The translations under genes and the position numbers were made by a program. From contig CAWVSL010000008.1 in the NCBI GenBank assembly GCA_963933115.1, positions 1 to 64,000 on the forward strand: DNA of 64,000 bases, written 5' to 3'. The notes under the pieces are model-generated. The model was not told the DNA's origin. It ran no database searches and worked only from the letters and a program-made list of their open reading frames with translations. Positions 26,779-35,886 of the stretch are shown here, one piece after another; the stretch's first letter is position 1, and each line of letters starts with the position of its first letter. The DNA is from JALJPB01 sp963933115. Its GTDB lineage: Bacteria > Pseudomonadota > Gammaproteobacteria > Enterobacterales > Alteromonadaceae.

Positions 26779-28554
26779 TTACCCTAAACTTATTAAAGCT
26801 TGACCAACAGCGACAGAATCACCTTCTTTGATATGCAATGAAGTAACCGTACCGGAGTTTACAGCGCGAATTTCAGTTTCCATTTTCATCGCCTCCATAA
26901 TAATAACAACTTCATCAGCTTCAACCTGATCACCTTCATTAACTAAGACTTTAAAAATATTGCCCGCTAAAGGGGCATTTAACGCTTCCGATGCTGAAAA
27001 AGAAGCTGATTGTTTTATTGCTTCATCACCAGCTGGGTGGGTAATTTGACTAATGTCCCCCCCCGGTGCAACGACTACATCGAAGACTTTACCGTCAACA
27101 CTCACCGCATAATTTTTTGGTTCAGTAAAATCGTGTGAAGACGAAACAACTTTTGTTGTTTGCTCAGCTGAAGGCGCAGGTTCAAAAGCTGATGGATTAT
27201 TACGGTTCTCTAGAAATTTCAAACCAATCTGAGGAAAAAGAGCATAAGTTAACACATCGTCAATTACCTCATCAGCAAGTGAAATGTTCTTCTCTTTTGC
27301 TAAAACCTTCAACTCGCCTGTCAAATTATCCATCTCAGGTTTAATTAAGTCTGCAGGGCGACATGTGATAGCCTCTGCGCCATTTAAAACTCTAGCTTGT
27401 AACTCTGCATTAACTTTATCCGCTGTTGCGCCATACTCGCCTTTAAGAACGCCAGCGGTCTCTTTAGTAATTGACTTATATCTTTCACCCGTCAAAACAT
27501 TCAATACCGCTTGAGTACCAACAATTTGAGACGTAGGTGTCACAAGAGGAATGTAACCGAGATCTTTCCTTACCTTAGGTATTTCAATTAAAACGTCATC
27601 TAACTTATCTTCTGCACCTTGTTCTTTAAGTTGCATCTCCATGTTAGTCAACATACCACCGGGTACTTGCGCCAATAAAATACGAGCATCAATACCTTTA
27701 AGGCTGCCTTCAAACTTTGCATATTTTTTACGAACGTCACGAAAATATGTTGCTACTTCTGCAAGTTTCAGCATATCTAGACCGGTGTCACGTGATGTAC
27801 CCTCTACTATAGAAACCACAGTTTCAGTCGGTGAATGCCCATAGGTCATGCTCATCGAAGAAATTGCTGTATCAATAACATCGACATCAGCATCAATAGC
27901 TTTCATGTGAGTGGCGATACTTAAACCTGTTGTCGCATGACAATGGAGAGCAATAGGTAATGACACGGTTTCTTTTAAACGACCGATAAGCTCGGCTGCA
28001 TCGTAAGGTTTTAACAAACCTGCCATATCTTTAATACATAGAGAATGGGCGCCCATATCTTCTAGTTGCTTAGCCATTGTCAACCAACCTTTAAGGCTGT
28101 GAACAGGACTTTCTGTATAACTTAATGTTCCTTGAGCATGTGCACCGACTTTTACTGCCGCTTTAATCGCAGTTTGCAGATTACGTACATCATTCATTGC
28201 ATCGAATATCCGAAAAACATCAATACCGTTAATATGTGCACGCTCAACAAATTTTTCTACCACGTCATCCGCATAGTGACGATAGCCCAAGATATTTTGC
28301 CCACGAAATAACATCTGTTGCTTTGTTTTAGGCATCGCTTTTTTCAGGGCCCTTAAACGCTCCCAAGGGTCTTCACCTAAGTAACGTATGCAAGAATCAA
28401 AAGTAGCGCCACCCCAAGACTCAATTGACCAAAAACCAATATCATCTAACGCAGGAGCGATAGGTAACATATCTTCTAGACGAAGACGCGTTGCTAGCAA
28501 AGATTGATGACCATCTCTTAAGACAACTTCAGTAATACCTAATGGTTTTGTCAT
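26779..28554 (-). CDS. oadA: Oxaloacetate decarboxylase, alpha subunit (biotin carboxyltransferase)
   Basis: 591 residues. The N-terminal carboxyltransferase TIM barrel shows TEVVLRDGHQSL, the metal ligands in LHCHATTG, and SWGGATFD. A PYC/OADA domain and a Pro/Ala linker follow, ending in a biotinyl domain with EAMKMETE, whose lysine receives biotin. It moves the carboxyl group of oxaloacetate to biotin for OadB. The gene starts 2 bp after oadG. By homology it could serve a related pyruvate carboxyltransferase, but the gamma and beta subunits alongside make oxaloacetate decarboxylase the best call. Confidence 0.96.
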   Translation of the reverse strand: MTKPLGITEVVLRDGHQSLLATRLRLEDMLPIAPALDDIGFWSIESWGGATFDSCIRYLGEDPWERLRALKKAMPKTKQQMLFRGQNILGYRHYADDVVEKFVERAHINGIDVFRIFDAMNDVRNLQTAIKAAVKVGAHAQGTLSYTESPVHSLKGWLTMAKQLEDMGAHSLCIKDMAGLLKPYDAAELIGRLKETVSLPIALHCHATTGLSIATHMKAIDADVDVIDTAISSMSMTYGHSPTETVVSIVEGTSRDTGLDMLKLAEVATYFRDVRKKYAKFEGSLKGIDARILLAQVPGGMLTNMEMQLKEQGAEDKLDDVLIEIPKVRKDLGYIPLVTPTSQIVGTQAVLNVLTGERYKSITKETAGVLKGEYGATADKVNAELQARVLNGAEAITCRPADLIKPEMDNLTGELKVLAKEKNISLADEVIDDVLTYALFPQIGLKFLENRNNPSAFEPAPSAEQTTKVVSSSHDFTEPKNYAVSVDGKVFDVVVAPGGDISQITHPAGDEAIKQSASFSASEALNAPLAGNIFKVLVNEGDQVEADEVVIIMEAMKMETEIRAVNSGTVTSLHIKEGDSVAVGQALISLG

Positions 28555-28556
28555 TG

Positions 28557-28853
28557 TTATTTCCTACTTTTTAAATGTTGAGAGCTTTGTTGAGAATGCT
28601 CTTGACGATATTGTGTTACCGCAGATGTTATCGCTGCAACAATATTCGGTGAAGTACCCTTTGCGACGTTACTTTTTTGTTTAGTTAAATGCTGAGATTT
28701 AAATTTCACAACAGCATCTGGAAATTTAATTGCTAATCTAGCTAACACTGTTTTAATAAAAATAACCAGTGAACCTAAAAAAACAAAAACAAATGCCATA
28801 CCAGCAAATAATAATGTTCCTGCTTCTATAAATAATGGGTATAAGTGTTCCAT
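28557..28853 (-). CDS. oadG: Oxaloacetate decarboxylase, gamma subunit
   Basis: 98 residues. One membrane anchor occupies about residues 9-35 (LFIEAGTLLFAGMAFVFVFL), followed by a polar tail. This is the OadG layout, in which the tail helps bind OadA and usually Zn2+ via His-rich segments; here it is Gln/Ser/His-rich (SQQSSQHLKSRK). It is first in the oadGAB operon. Identification rests on size, topology and position as much as on sequence. Confidence 0.88.
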   Translation of the reverse strand: MEHLYPLFIEAGTLLFAGMAFVFVFLGSLVIFIKTVLARLAIKFPDAVVKFKSQHLTKQKSNVAKGTSPNIVAAITSAVTQYRQEHSQQSSQHLKSRK

Positions 28854-29310
28854 TTATTAATCTCATTAAAAATTTTATATAATTAGAATAAACACTCCAA
28901 TAACATAAAACAAATGAATTCTTTAATTTTTAGGTAAATAATTAAAAGTCAACACCGATTACAACTCATATTCAGTTATTTTATATAAAAATTCATCCAT
29001 TCAATATAAAAATTCAAAATAAATTGGTATTTTTTAATATGACGTACACAATAAATCTTAATAAAAATATACATTAAATAGTCAAAAGCCCCCTAAAAAG
29101 AAAATATATATAAATATATTCCAGTCATTATTATGCATAAAATTCGGCTTGATTTTTAGAGAGTAAAGGTTAGTTGATTGTAAAACTGACTATTTTGTAC
29201 TGTAGATTTCAAATGCTTGTTATTAGTTAAATAGAGAATTTATATAACAGTAACGCAATATTTAATGATTTGGGGGGAAGGATATACAAAATTTTATTAT
29301 ATTACAGACG
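28854..29310. other. Noncoding AT-rich region upstream of oadGAB
   Basis: Roughly 450 bp between oadG and the tRNA terminator. It must hold the oad promoter. No open frame or stable hairpin is apparent; T/A-rich tracts dominate. Confidence 0.5.
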
Positions 29311-29342
29311 AAAAAAAGCCAGTCATAAGACTGGCTTTTTTC
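29311..29342 (-). terminator. Terminator of the tRNA-Ser/Arg/Arg operon
   Basis: A perfect 7-bp GC-rich stem (GCCAGTC / GACTGGC) with a 4-base loop lies about 23 bp beyond the last tRNA. On the minus strand it is followed by seven T residues. Confidence 0.9.
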
Positions 29343-29357
29343 TAGCTTTTGCTAATG

Positions 29358-29434
29358 TGGCGGACGCGGCAGGAGTCGAACCTGCGACCGCCTGGTTCGT
29401 AGCCAGGTACTCTATCCAGCTGAGCTACGCGTCC
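29358..29434 (-). tRNA. tRNA-Arg (anticodon ACG)
   Basis: 77 nt with CCA encoded. The acceptor stem GGACGCG pairs with CGCGTCC, the D arm contains TAGCTCAGC, the anticodon loop is CTACGAA and the T loop is GTTCGAC. The A34 is expected to be edited to inosine to read CGU, CGC and CGA. It is identical to the copy at 29513. Confidence 0.97.
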
Positions 29435-29512
29435 GCGGTCTAAAAACTTGTTTAACCAGCCTTAATAGAAGCTGCTCTTCTTGATATAACCACTTCCTCG
29501 AAGAAAAGAAAG

Positions 29513-29589
29513 TGGCGGACGCGGCAGGAGTCGAACCTGCGACCGCCTGGTTCGTAGCCAGGTACTCTATCCAGCTGAGCTACGCGTCC
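29513..29589 (-). tRNA. tRNA-Arg (anticodon ACG), second copy
   Basis: 77 nt, the same sequence as the copy at 29358, with encoded CCA and anticodon loop CTACGAA. The spacer between the copies is 78 bp and differs from the other flanks, so this is an ordinary tandem tRNA duplication. Confidence 0.97.
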
Positions 29590-29652
29590 CTAGTTAGCTA
29601 TTTTTTTATATCGTTACTAATCGATGCACAACCAATAATTACAAGTATAATT

Positions 29653-29746
<94 letters not shown>

Positions 29747-29757
29747 AATGGGTGCGA

Positions 29758-29785
29758 ATACTAATGGATCTTAAAAATAAGTCAA
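29758..29785 (-). promoter_or_regulatory. Sigma-70 promoter of the tRNA operon
   Basis: On the minus strand TTGACT (29780-29785) is separated by 16 bases from TAGTAT (29758-29763), followed by a GC-rich discriminator TCGCACCC typical of stringently controlled stable-RNA promoters. The tRNA-Ser gene starts 11 bp after the -10 element. Confidence 0.8.
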
Positions 29786-29908
29786 ACAATTTTCATCTTT
29801 TATTTGTCTTTTTTAACTGTTTGATGACAAATCACACAACACGGGTATTATTCAAACAGTTACCGTGCGAGTCATATAGTAAAAACTAAGAAAAACTCAA
29901 TATTTACT

Positions 29909-29935
29909 TGAAAAAAAACCGACTGATAGCCGGTT
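29909..29935 (-). terminator. Terminator after csrA
   Basis: A 7-bp stem with one G-T pair (AACCGGC / GTCGGTT, loop TATCA) begins 21 bp after the csrA stop and is followed by eight T residues on the minus strand. A separate 10-bp inverted repeat (29815-29861) without a T-run lies between it and the tRNA promoter. Confidence 0.85.
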
Positions 29936-29956
29936 ATTATTTTCAATAAAATTTAT

Positions 29957-30151
29957 TTATACATTACCGGGAGATTCATTATCTTCTTTTTCAGCTTGTA
30001 TACGCATATAAATTTCTTCACGATGAACTGAAATTTCTTTCGGCGCATTGACACCAATACGAACTTGGCTCCCTTTAACGCCTAATACAGTTACAGTAAC
30101 TTCATCCCCAATCATTAAAGTTTCACCAACTCTGCGTGTTAATATTAACAT
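29957..30151 (-). CDS. csrA: Carbon storage regulator CsrA
   Basis: 64 residues, with MLILTRRVGETLMIGD at the start and the RNA-contact segment IGVNAPKEISVHREEIY, nearly invariant in the family. It is a dimeric RNA-binding protein that blocks or activates translation at GGA motifs and controls central carbon metabolism and motility. It lies between alaS and the Ser/Arg tRNAs as in E. coli and Shewanella. The roughly 800 bp upstream to alaS suggests an independent promoter region. Confidence 0.97.
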   Translation of the reverse strand: MLILTRRVGETLMIGDEVTVTVLGVKGSQVRIGVNAPKEISVHREEIYMRIQAEKEDNESPGNV

Positions 30152-30917
30152 TTATGTTCCTTAGTCTTTAAAATGACTTCTACTAAACGATTAACAGCTA
30201 CTACTTATTGTAAAATTAGCCTAATATCTGACTAAACACACGAAAAGTTAATCTCTGAGGTTAAAATCAAGAGTATTTTAGGTGTTCTTCTAAACTTATA
30301 CAAAGAATTATATGTACTAAATAAAGTTAAGAACACTTGTATACCAACAACACTAGTTTAACAACCTTATCATTGTATTGAATAGTCCTAATGCGGTTTA
30401 TTTTATCATTTTGTCCAAAAAAAGATCTATTTATTTGATATATTGTATAAAAAATGAAATATTTACATTAAATTAACAAAGTAATAATCTTAGGTAAAAT
30501 AAACTACAATACGAATTAACTTAAAATTAACAAAATCCCCGATATTGATTTTTAATCAACAAACTGTTTTTAACTCTCAATAAGATAAAAATTATAGGCA
30601 AGTAATATTATAAAGAATAATTCTATGATGATATAAACTAATATCAACTTTTTCAGCAATCACTATCTTTCTAAAGTGTTGTCATTTTTATTATCTAAGG
30701 TTACTAACAACAACCGTATAAAAAATTGTTAATTAATACTTGTGCAAGGTTCATTTTAGGGGCAATTTACGTCAATGAGGATTTCGGTCCCTGCACTTTA
30801 TAAAAGAACAGACAATAAGAGATGATTACTCACTGTTATTGTCTGAGTCCAACCAAGCACTTAATACGATCAAACAAGCCAAATAAAAGTTAATGATACT
30901 GGCTAATCTGAATCTCA
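30152..30917. other. Long noncoding region between alaS and csrA
   Basis: About 770 bp, strongly AT-rich. In some relatives (for example Shewanella) lysC occupies this place, but I see no aspartokinase remnant in either frame direction. A short inverted repeat GACAATAA / TTATTGTC lies at about 30811-30843. A 30-codon frame at 30826-30918 has no ribosome binding site and overlaps the alaS terminator T-run. The csrA promoters should be here. Confidence 0.5.
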
Positions 30918-30948
30918 TTAAAAATAAGCCTATTAAAACTTAGGCTTA
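30918..30948 (-). terminator. Terminator after alaS
   Basis: A perfect 8-bp stem (TAAGCCTA / TAGGCTTA) begins 6 bp after the alaS stop and is followed by TTTTT on the minus strand. Confidence 0.88.
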
Positions 30949-30953
30949 ATGGT

Positions 30954-33578
30954 CTAAGTAAGCTTTTCAGTTAGCCATGCCTGAACAGTTGCAAGCGCAG
31001 TACTTATGTTTTCTGGTTGGCTACCACCCGCTTGGGCCATATCAGGTCGACCACCACCTTTACCACCTACTTGTTGGGCAACCATATTAACTAATTCACC
31101 TGCTTTAACCTTACCAATAAGATCTTTAGTCACACCAGAAATCAAACCTACTTTGCCATCATTAGCCGTAGCTAGCATAATGATAGCAGAACCCATTTTG
31201 TTTTTAAGCTCATCAACCATGCCGCGTAATGCTTTAGTTTCAACACCGTCTAAATCAGCAATCAGGACCTTAACACCGTTAATATCTATCGCTTGACTCA
31301 CTAAATCAGAACCGGCTTGTGCTGCGAGCAGCTGTTTTAATTGATTAATTTCTTTCTCTTGTTGCTTACCTCGACTAATCAACTGTTCGACCTTATCTGT
31401 CACGTTATTAACATCAGACTTGACTAAAGCAGCAATACTAAATAGCGATTGTGATTGCTGCTCAACGAAATTTAAAGCGCCTGTGGCTGTTACTGCCTCT
31501 ATACGCCTGACGCCTGCAGCAATACCTGACTCAGAAATAATTTTAAATAAACCAATATCACCTGTGCGGTTAACATGGACACCTCCACAAAGTTCAGTTG
31601 AAAAATCACCTAAGGTAACCACTCGAACTTCATCGTCGTATTTCTCGCCAAAAAGCGCCATAGCGCCTTTTTCTTTTGCATCGTCAATTTGCATTAATTC
31701 TGTTTTACGAAGTAAATTACTGCGAATGGCTTTATTGACCATTTGTTCGACTTCTTTTACCTCTTGGGCAGTTACCCCCTCAAAGTGGGAAAAATCAAAA
31801 CGAAGTTTGTCTGCTTCATTTAATGAGCCTTTTTGGGTGACATGCTCACCTAATACTTTACGAAGGGCCTCATGTAATAAGTGAGTAGCAGTATGATTTT
31901 TCACAATGGCTGCACGACGTTCATTATCAATACATGCTTTAACACGTGTATTAATACCAATAGAGGTTCTTGCTACACCTTTATGAGCGAAAGCATTACC
32001 CAACTTTACGGTATCATTAACTTCAAAAACACCATCATTGATTAGTAATAAACCACTATCACCCGCTTGACCACCTGACTCAGCATAAAAAGGCGTTGCA
32101 TCAAGAATAACCATGCCTGGTTCATCAATAGCTAATTGGTCAACTGACTCATCACAATTAAATAATTCGATAACGGTCGCTGAATAACTATCTTGGGTAT
32201 AACCTTTGAATGAGGTTTTATGATTCGACTTTAACTGTTCGTTATAATTAGTCCCAAATTGGCTCGCTTTTTGTGCACGCTTACGTTGTTCACTCATGGC
32301 GAGGTCAAAGCCTACTAAATCAATTTTAAGTTGCCTCTCTCGCGCTATATCAGCAGTTAAATCGGCAGGGAATCCATAGGTATCGTAAAGTTTAAAAACA
32401 TCCTCTCCGATAATTGTATCGCCGGTTAAGTTCACTAAAATATCTTCAAGTAGTAACATGCCACGATCAAGGGTACGTCCAAACTGCTCTTCTTCAATTC
32501 GTAACATTTTTTCGATAATAGCTTGTTGTTGCAAAAGCTCAGGATAAGCATCTCCCATTTGCGTAACCAGAGACGCTACTAGTTTATGAAAAAAATGACC
32601 TTTAGCTTCAAGTTTATGACCATGACGTATCGCACGGCGAATAATACGTCGGAGCACGTAACCTCTTCCTTCATTTGAAGGCATAACACCATCAACAATT
32701 AAAAAACTACAACTACGGATATGATCACTGATTACTCGTAAAGATTTATGTTCAATATCATCACAACCCAGCAAGTTAGCTGTATCGGTAATTAATGCCT
32801 TAAAAATATCAATTTCATAGTTGCTATGAACATTTTGCATAATAGCTGATATACGCTCTAGTCCCATGCCTGTATCAACAGATGGTTTAGGTAATAGCTG
32901 CATTTCACCATCACTCTGACGATTAAATTGCATAAAAACTAAATTCCAGATTTCAATGAACCTGTCACCGTCTTCTTCAGGAGAGCCTGGAGGACCACCC
33001 CAAATGTCTGCTCCGTGATCGTAAAATATTTCAGAGCACGGGCCACAAGGTCCAGTATCTCCCATTGACCAGAAGTTATCCGACTCAAATTTTTTGTCAG
33101 ATGATTTATCACCGATACGGATAATTTTATCTACTGGAATGCCAATTTCATCTTTCCAAAAAACAAATGCTTCTTCGTCACTTTCATAAACAGTGACTAA
33201 TAATTTTTCTTTTGGCAAGGCTAAAACTGACGTTAAAAACTCCCAAGCAAAACGCATTGCATCTTCTTTAAAGTAGTCACCAAAACTAAAATTACCTAAC
33301 ATTTCAAAGAAAGTATGATGACGAGCGGTATACCCGACATTTTCTAAATCGTTATGTTTTCCACCGGCACGAACACAGCGCTGCGATGAAGTAGCACGGG
33401 TATAATTTCGCTGTTCTGCACCTAAAAAAACATCCTTAAATGGGACCATACCGGCATTAGTAAATAACAAGGTGGCATCATTACCAGGAACTAAAGAGCT
33501 ACTAGCAACGATTTGATGTTGCTTATTAGCAAAAAAATTTAAAAATGCTTGGCGAATTTCAGCGGTGCTTTTAATCAT
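30954..33578 (-). CDS. alaS: Alanyl-tRNA synthetase
   Basis: 874 residues, full length. It has the class II catalytic N-terminus (TNAGMVPFKDVFLG; RCVRAGGKHNDLENVG), the editing domain with its zinc-binding HTATHLLHEALR and the CGGVHVNRTGDIG segment, and the C-Ala domain ending in a glycine-rich stretch (QVGGKGGGRPDMAQAGG). It charges tRNA-Ala and clears mischarged serine and glycine. The recX remnant lies about 60 bp upstream, in the same direction. Confidence 0.97.
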   Translation of the reverse strand: MIKSTAEIRQAFLNFFANKQHQIVASSSLVPGNDATLLFTNAGMVPFKDVFLGAEQRNYTRATSSQRCVRAGGKHNDLENVGYTARHHTFFEMLGNFSFGDYFKEDAMRFAWEFLTSVLALPKEKLLVTVYESDEEAFVFWKDEIGIPVDKIIRIGDKSSDKKFESDNFWSMGDTGPCGPCSEIFYDHGADIWGGPPGSPEEDGDRFIEIWNLVFMQFNRQSDGEMQLLPKPSVDTGMGLERISAIMQNVHSNYEIDIFKALITDTANLLGCDDIEHKSLRVISDHIRSCSFLIVDGVMPSNEGRGYVLRRIIRRAIRHGHKLEAKGHFFHKLVASLVTQMGDAYPELLQQQAIIEKMLRIEEEQFGRTLDRGMLLLEDILVNLTGDTIIGEDVFKLYDTYGFPADLTADIARERQLKIDLVGFDLAMSEQRKRAQKASQFGTNYNEQLKSNHKTSFKGYTQDSYSATVIELFNCDESVDQLAIDEPGMVILDATPFYAESGGQAGDSGLLLINDGVFEVNDTVKLGNAFAHKGVARTSIGINTRVKACIDNERRAAIVKNHTATHLLHEALRKVLGEHVTQKGSLNEADKLRFDFSHFEGVTAQEVKEVEQMVNKAIRSNLLRKTELMQIDDAKEKGAMALFGEKYDDEVRVVTLGDFSTELCGGVHVNRTGDIGLFKIISESGIAAGVRRIEAVTATGALNFVEQQSQSLFSIAALVKSDVNNVTDKVEQLISRGKQQEKEINQLKQLLAAQAGSDLVSQAIDINGVKVLIADLDGVETKALRGMVDELKNKMGSAIIMLATANDGKVGLISGVTKDLIGKVKAGELVNMVAQQVGGKGGGRPDMAQAGGSQPENISTALATVQAWLTEKLT

Positions 33579-33636
33579 GGGTTATCCAAATAATCTATAA
33601 TTGTTCAATAAAATAAGATGTTCAGTACTAATAACA

Positions 33637-34010
33637 TTAATCTAAGTTCAATACCGTCATAATTTGATCAGGCGAAAAACCACCGTATTGCAAAAAACGT
33701 ATCTGTTTTGTTTTTTCTTTTGTTGCTAGTTGGTAAGCGTTATCTATTTAATACTTAATTTGACGCTCATCAAGACTAAAACATCAATCTAGCCACTTTG
33801 TAAAGCGTTTATTATACGCAAGCTCTGCTTGAAGATACCAATCAATTTTGTGATTTTTGTTGAGTTCATTGATAATTGCTGAACAAACCGGTTTTTGATG
33901 GAGTTCATTTTTAATAGTTTTTGCTGTAACTCTATATACGAATGTTCACGAGGAGATAATAAATTTATAGCACGATGGAGTTTTTCTTTTTTTATTAATA
34001 AAACTTTATA
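33637..34010 (-). pseudogene. recX: recX remnant with internal deletion and stops
   Basis: No intact frame remains, but RecX is readable in pieces on the minus strand. KLHRAINLLSPREHSYIELQ and QKLL match the N-terminal helix region of RecX (AxxxLAxRxHSxxEL). At about 33905 the frame changes and the sequence jumps to ELHQKPVCSAIINELNK and IDWYLQAELAYNKRF, the later ELNQKG and DIDW parts, so roughly 60 codons of the middle are missing. Stops follow at 33784-33786 (TGA) and 33748-33750 (TAA), then the typical C-terminus RFLQYGGFSPDQIM and the stop at 33637. No start codon survives. Intact RecX limits RecA filament growth. recA is not next to it. Confidence 0.82.
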
Positions 34011-34069
34011 AAAATGAGTAAATTATTACCTAAAGAATAAAAGAATTAAATATATCTGCTGGCCAAAAG

Positions 34070-35119
34070 CTATGAAAACAAATCCAGCTGTTTAGTCACC
34101 CCTTCATTGTTAGCAAAACCTAAAGTCAGTCCTACTAAACGTACCTTTCTATTATTACTACGTTTAATGGCTTTACTTAACAGTTTTATAAATATTTCTT
34201 GATTGCAACTTAAACTCTTTTGCTCGACTGTGGTTTGATTAAAGTCAGCAAATTTTAACTTGATTCCTTGCCGTACAACTTTTTGTTGATTAGACTTCTT
34301 AAGCCGTTCTAAGAGTTGGGGAAATAACTGCATAACAACGGCCAAACATTCATCTTCATTGTTCAAGTCTTCTGCAACTGTTGTTTCTATTGCTAATGAC
34401 TTTCGCTGCCTACCGACTTCAAGTAAACGATTATCTTCGCCAAAACTCCGTTGATATAATGCCTTAGCAAATTTACCCACAATTAATTGTAACTGAGAAA
34501 CATTACTCTCTCTGATATCTTGGCAAGTTTTAAAACCATTAATTTTAAGCTTTTCCGCAGTTTTAGGCCCTATACCTGGAATTTTTTTTAATGGTAACTG
34601 TTCGACAAAACTTGCGATATCATTCGGAGAGATAACGAATTGACCATTAGGTTTATTTTCATCACTGGCTATTTTAGCTAAAAATTTGTTAGGTGCAACG
34701 CCTGCAGAGGCCGTTAATTCGAGTTCATCAAAAATTTGTTGACGTATTTTTTTGGCAATTAAGGTTGCACTACCACCACATTCGACAGAGTCAGTTACAT
34801 CTAAAAAAGCTTCGTCTAACGATAGTGGTTCAACAATGTCAGTATATTGTAAAAATATTGACCGTATCTTTTCAGACACAGTTTTGTACACCGACATTCG
34901 GCCATTAACGATAGTTAGACTGGGACATAACTGTAATGCCCTTTTTGTCGACATCGCCGAACGAACACCATATTGACGAGCAATATAGTTACACGTGCAT
35001 AAAACACTCCTCGCGGCGGTGCCACCTACAGCTAAAGGAATATTTTTATATTGTGGAAAATCACGCATTTCAACTGATGCGTAAAAAGCATCCATATCAA
35101 CATGTATTATCTTTCTCAT
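34070..35119 (-). CDS. dinB: DNA polymerase IV
   Basis: 349 residues, the usual length. The Y-family palm residues are present in IIHVDMDAFYASVEMRD and LSLDEAFLDVTDS; the helix-hairpin-helix (KKIPGIGPKTAEKL) and a little-finger domain follow. The C-terminus ends KQLDLFS, a beta-clamp-binding motif (QLDLF). It is an error-prone polymerase for translesion synthesis. A LexA-type box lies directly upstream, so SOS control is likely. Its position next to alaS and the recX remnant is where recA is commonly found. Confidence 0.96.
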   Translation of the reverse strand: MRKIIHVDMDAFYASVEMRDFPQYKNIPLAVGGTAARSVLCTCNYIARQYGVRSAMSTKRALQLCPSLTIVNGRMSVYKTVSEKIRSIFLQYTDIVEPLSLDEAFLDVTDSVECGGSATLIAKKIRQQIFDELELTASAGVAPNKFLAKIASDENKPNGQFVISPNDIASFVEQLPLKKIPGIGPKTAEKLKINGFKTCQDIRESNVSQLQLIVGKFAKALYQRSFGEDNRLLEVGRQRKSLAIETTVAEDLNNEDECLAVVMQLFPQLLERLKKSNQQKVVRQGIKLKFADFNQTTVEQKSLSCNQEIFIKLLSKAIKRSNNRKVRLVGLTLGFANNEGVTKQLDLFS

Positions 35120-35143
35120 CTATCTATTTTACACACAATCAAT

Positions 35144-35163
35144 AACTGTATGCAAACACAGTT
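35144..35163 (-). promoter_or_regulatory. LexA (SOS) box upstream of dinB
   Basis: The 16-bp core at 35146-35161 reads CTGTATGCAAACACAG, matching the gammaproteobacterial CTG-N10-CAG pattern with perfect CTGT and ACAG half-sites. It lies 27-42 bp before the dinB ATG. It is embedded in a much longer perfect inverted repeat, with 15-bp arms at 35135-35149 and 35158-35172. Confidence 0.8.
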
Positions 35164-35172
35164 ATTGATTGT

Positions 35173-35531
35173 AATAGTTGCTGAAAAAAAGCATTAACTT
35201 AAACAATGTTGAAGTGACACATTTATTAGAGCTAAGGTTGAGGTTTCGATCAAATATAGCTGTAGTATTAATATTATTCGCTTTACATCCAAGTCAATAT
35301 ATTAGTTATTTTTGAGTTGTAGCAACAAAAATACTGAAGAGTTCCTAGTTAAGAAAGATAATAAAACATCTCATTTAATAAGGATAAAACATAAAACCCG
35401 TTAGGCTTTACTAATGATGATTATTGTATCAACAGAGTATTAGAGAAAGTAACGGTCAAGTAACATAGACTTGAAGTTTGCGCTCAACCATTAACTATAG
35501 GGAGCTTAGGGGATTGTTTGAAAAGTAATTA
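35173..35531. other. Noncoding spacer upstream of dinB
   Basis: No supported coding frame and no recA or other recognisable remnant. It contains the upstream part of the dinB promoter region. Confidence 0.45.
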
Positions 35532-35574
35532 AAATTTCAGCCAATATACTGCCATTAACAATAGGCTGAAATTT
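35532..35574 (-). terminator. Hairpin after nqrM, probable operon terminator
   Basis: A perfect 11-bp inverted repeat (AAATTTCAGCC / GGCTGAAATTT) with a 21-base loop begins 12 bp after the nqrM stop. T residues in the arm and just beyond (TTTTAATTACTTTTC) are moderate, so termination is likely but not certain. Confidence 0.7.
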
Positions 35575-35585
35575 CAAAAATCATC

Positions 35586-35807
35586 TTATAAATTTTTAAT
35601 TGAAATTTGTTCTTCATTTAATACCGCAAGACGGTCGCGCTCTTGACGCTTTTCACAGGGGTTATCACAATTACACGACTTATCTACACCCACATTAGCT
35701 AAACCTCCACAGCTACCTGCCAACGTTTTATTTTGAAATATGTAACCTACTGCCATTGCCATAACAATAACAAGGAAAAAAACAAATGTAATGAAAAAAA
35801 CTGCCAT
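35586..35807 (-). CDS. nqrM: Na+-NQR maturation protein NqrM
   Basis: 73 residues (DUF539/NqrM). A single membrane segment (FFITFVFFLVIVMAMAVGYIF) precedes a cysteine-rich motif with Cys in LAGSCGGL and in CNCDNPCEKR. In Vibrio NqrM is required to install the membrane Fe centre between NqrD and NqrE. It lies 80 bp after apbE at the end of the nqr cluster. Confidence 0.93.
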   Translation of the reverse strand: MAVFFITFVFFLVIVMAMAVGYIFQNKTLAGSCGGLANVGVDKSCNCDNPCEKRQERDRLAVLNEEQISIKNL

Positions 35808-35886
35808 AAGGGGAACCTAATTAACCTTTAAAATCTAACATTGAAAAATCAACTCTCTATAAAAAACTTATAACTATTCAGTGAAC

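Noticed and set aside
29358..29589. Tandem tRNA-Arg copies as a mobile-element attachment site
   Set aside because: No integrase, direct-repeat-bounded insert or atypical genes lie next to the tRNAs; the copies look like an ordinary tandem duplication.
29815..29861. 10-bp inverted repeat between csrA and the tRNA promoter as a second terminator
   Set aside because: It has a 27-base loop and no T-run on the minus strand; function unclear, so it was not listed separately.
30826..30918. 30-codon hydrophobic minus-strand ORF after alaS
   Set aside because: The ATG sits directly at the T-run of the alaS terminator and no ribosome binding site is present, so it is probably accidental.
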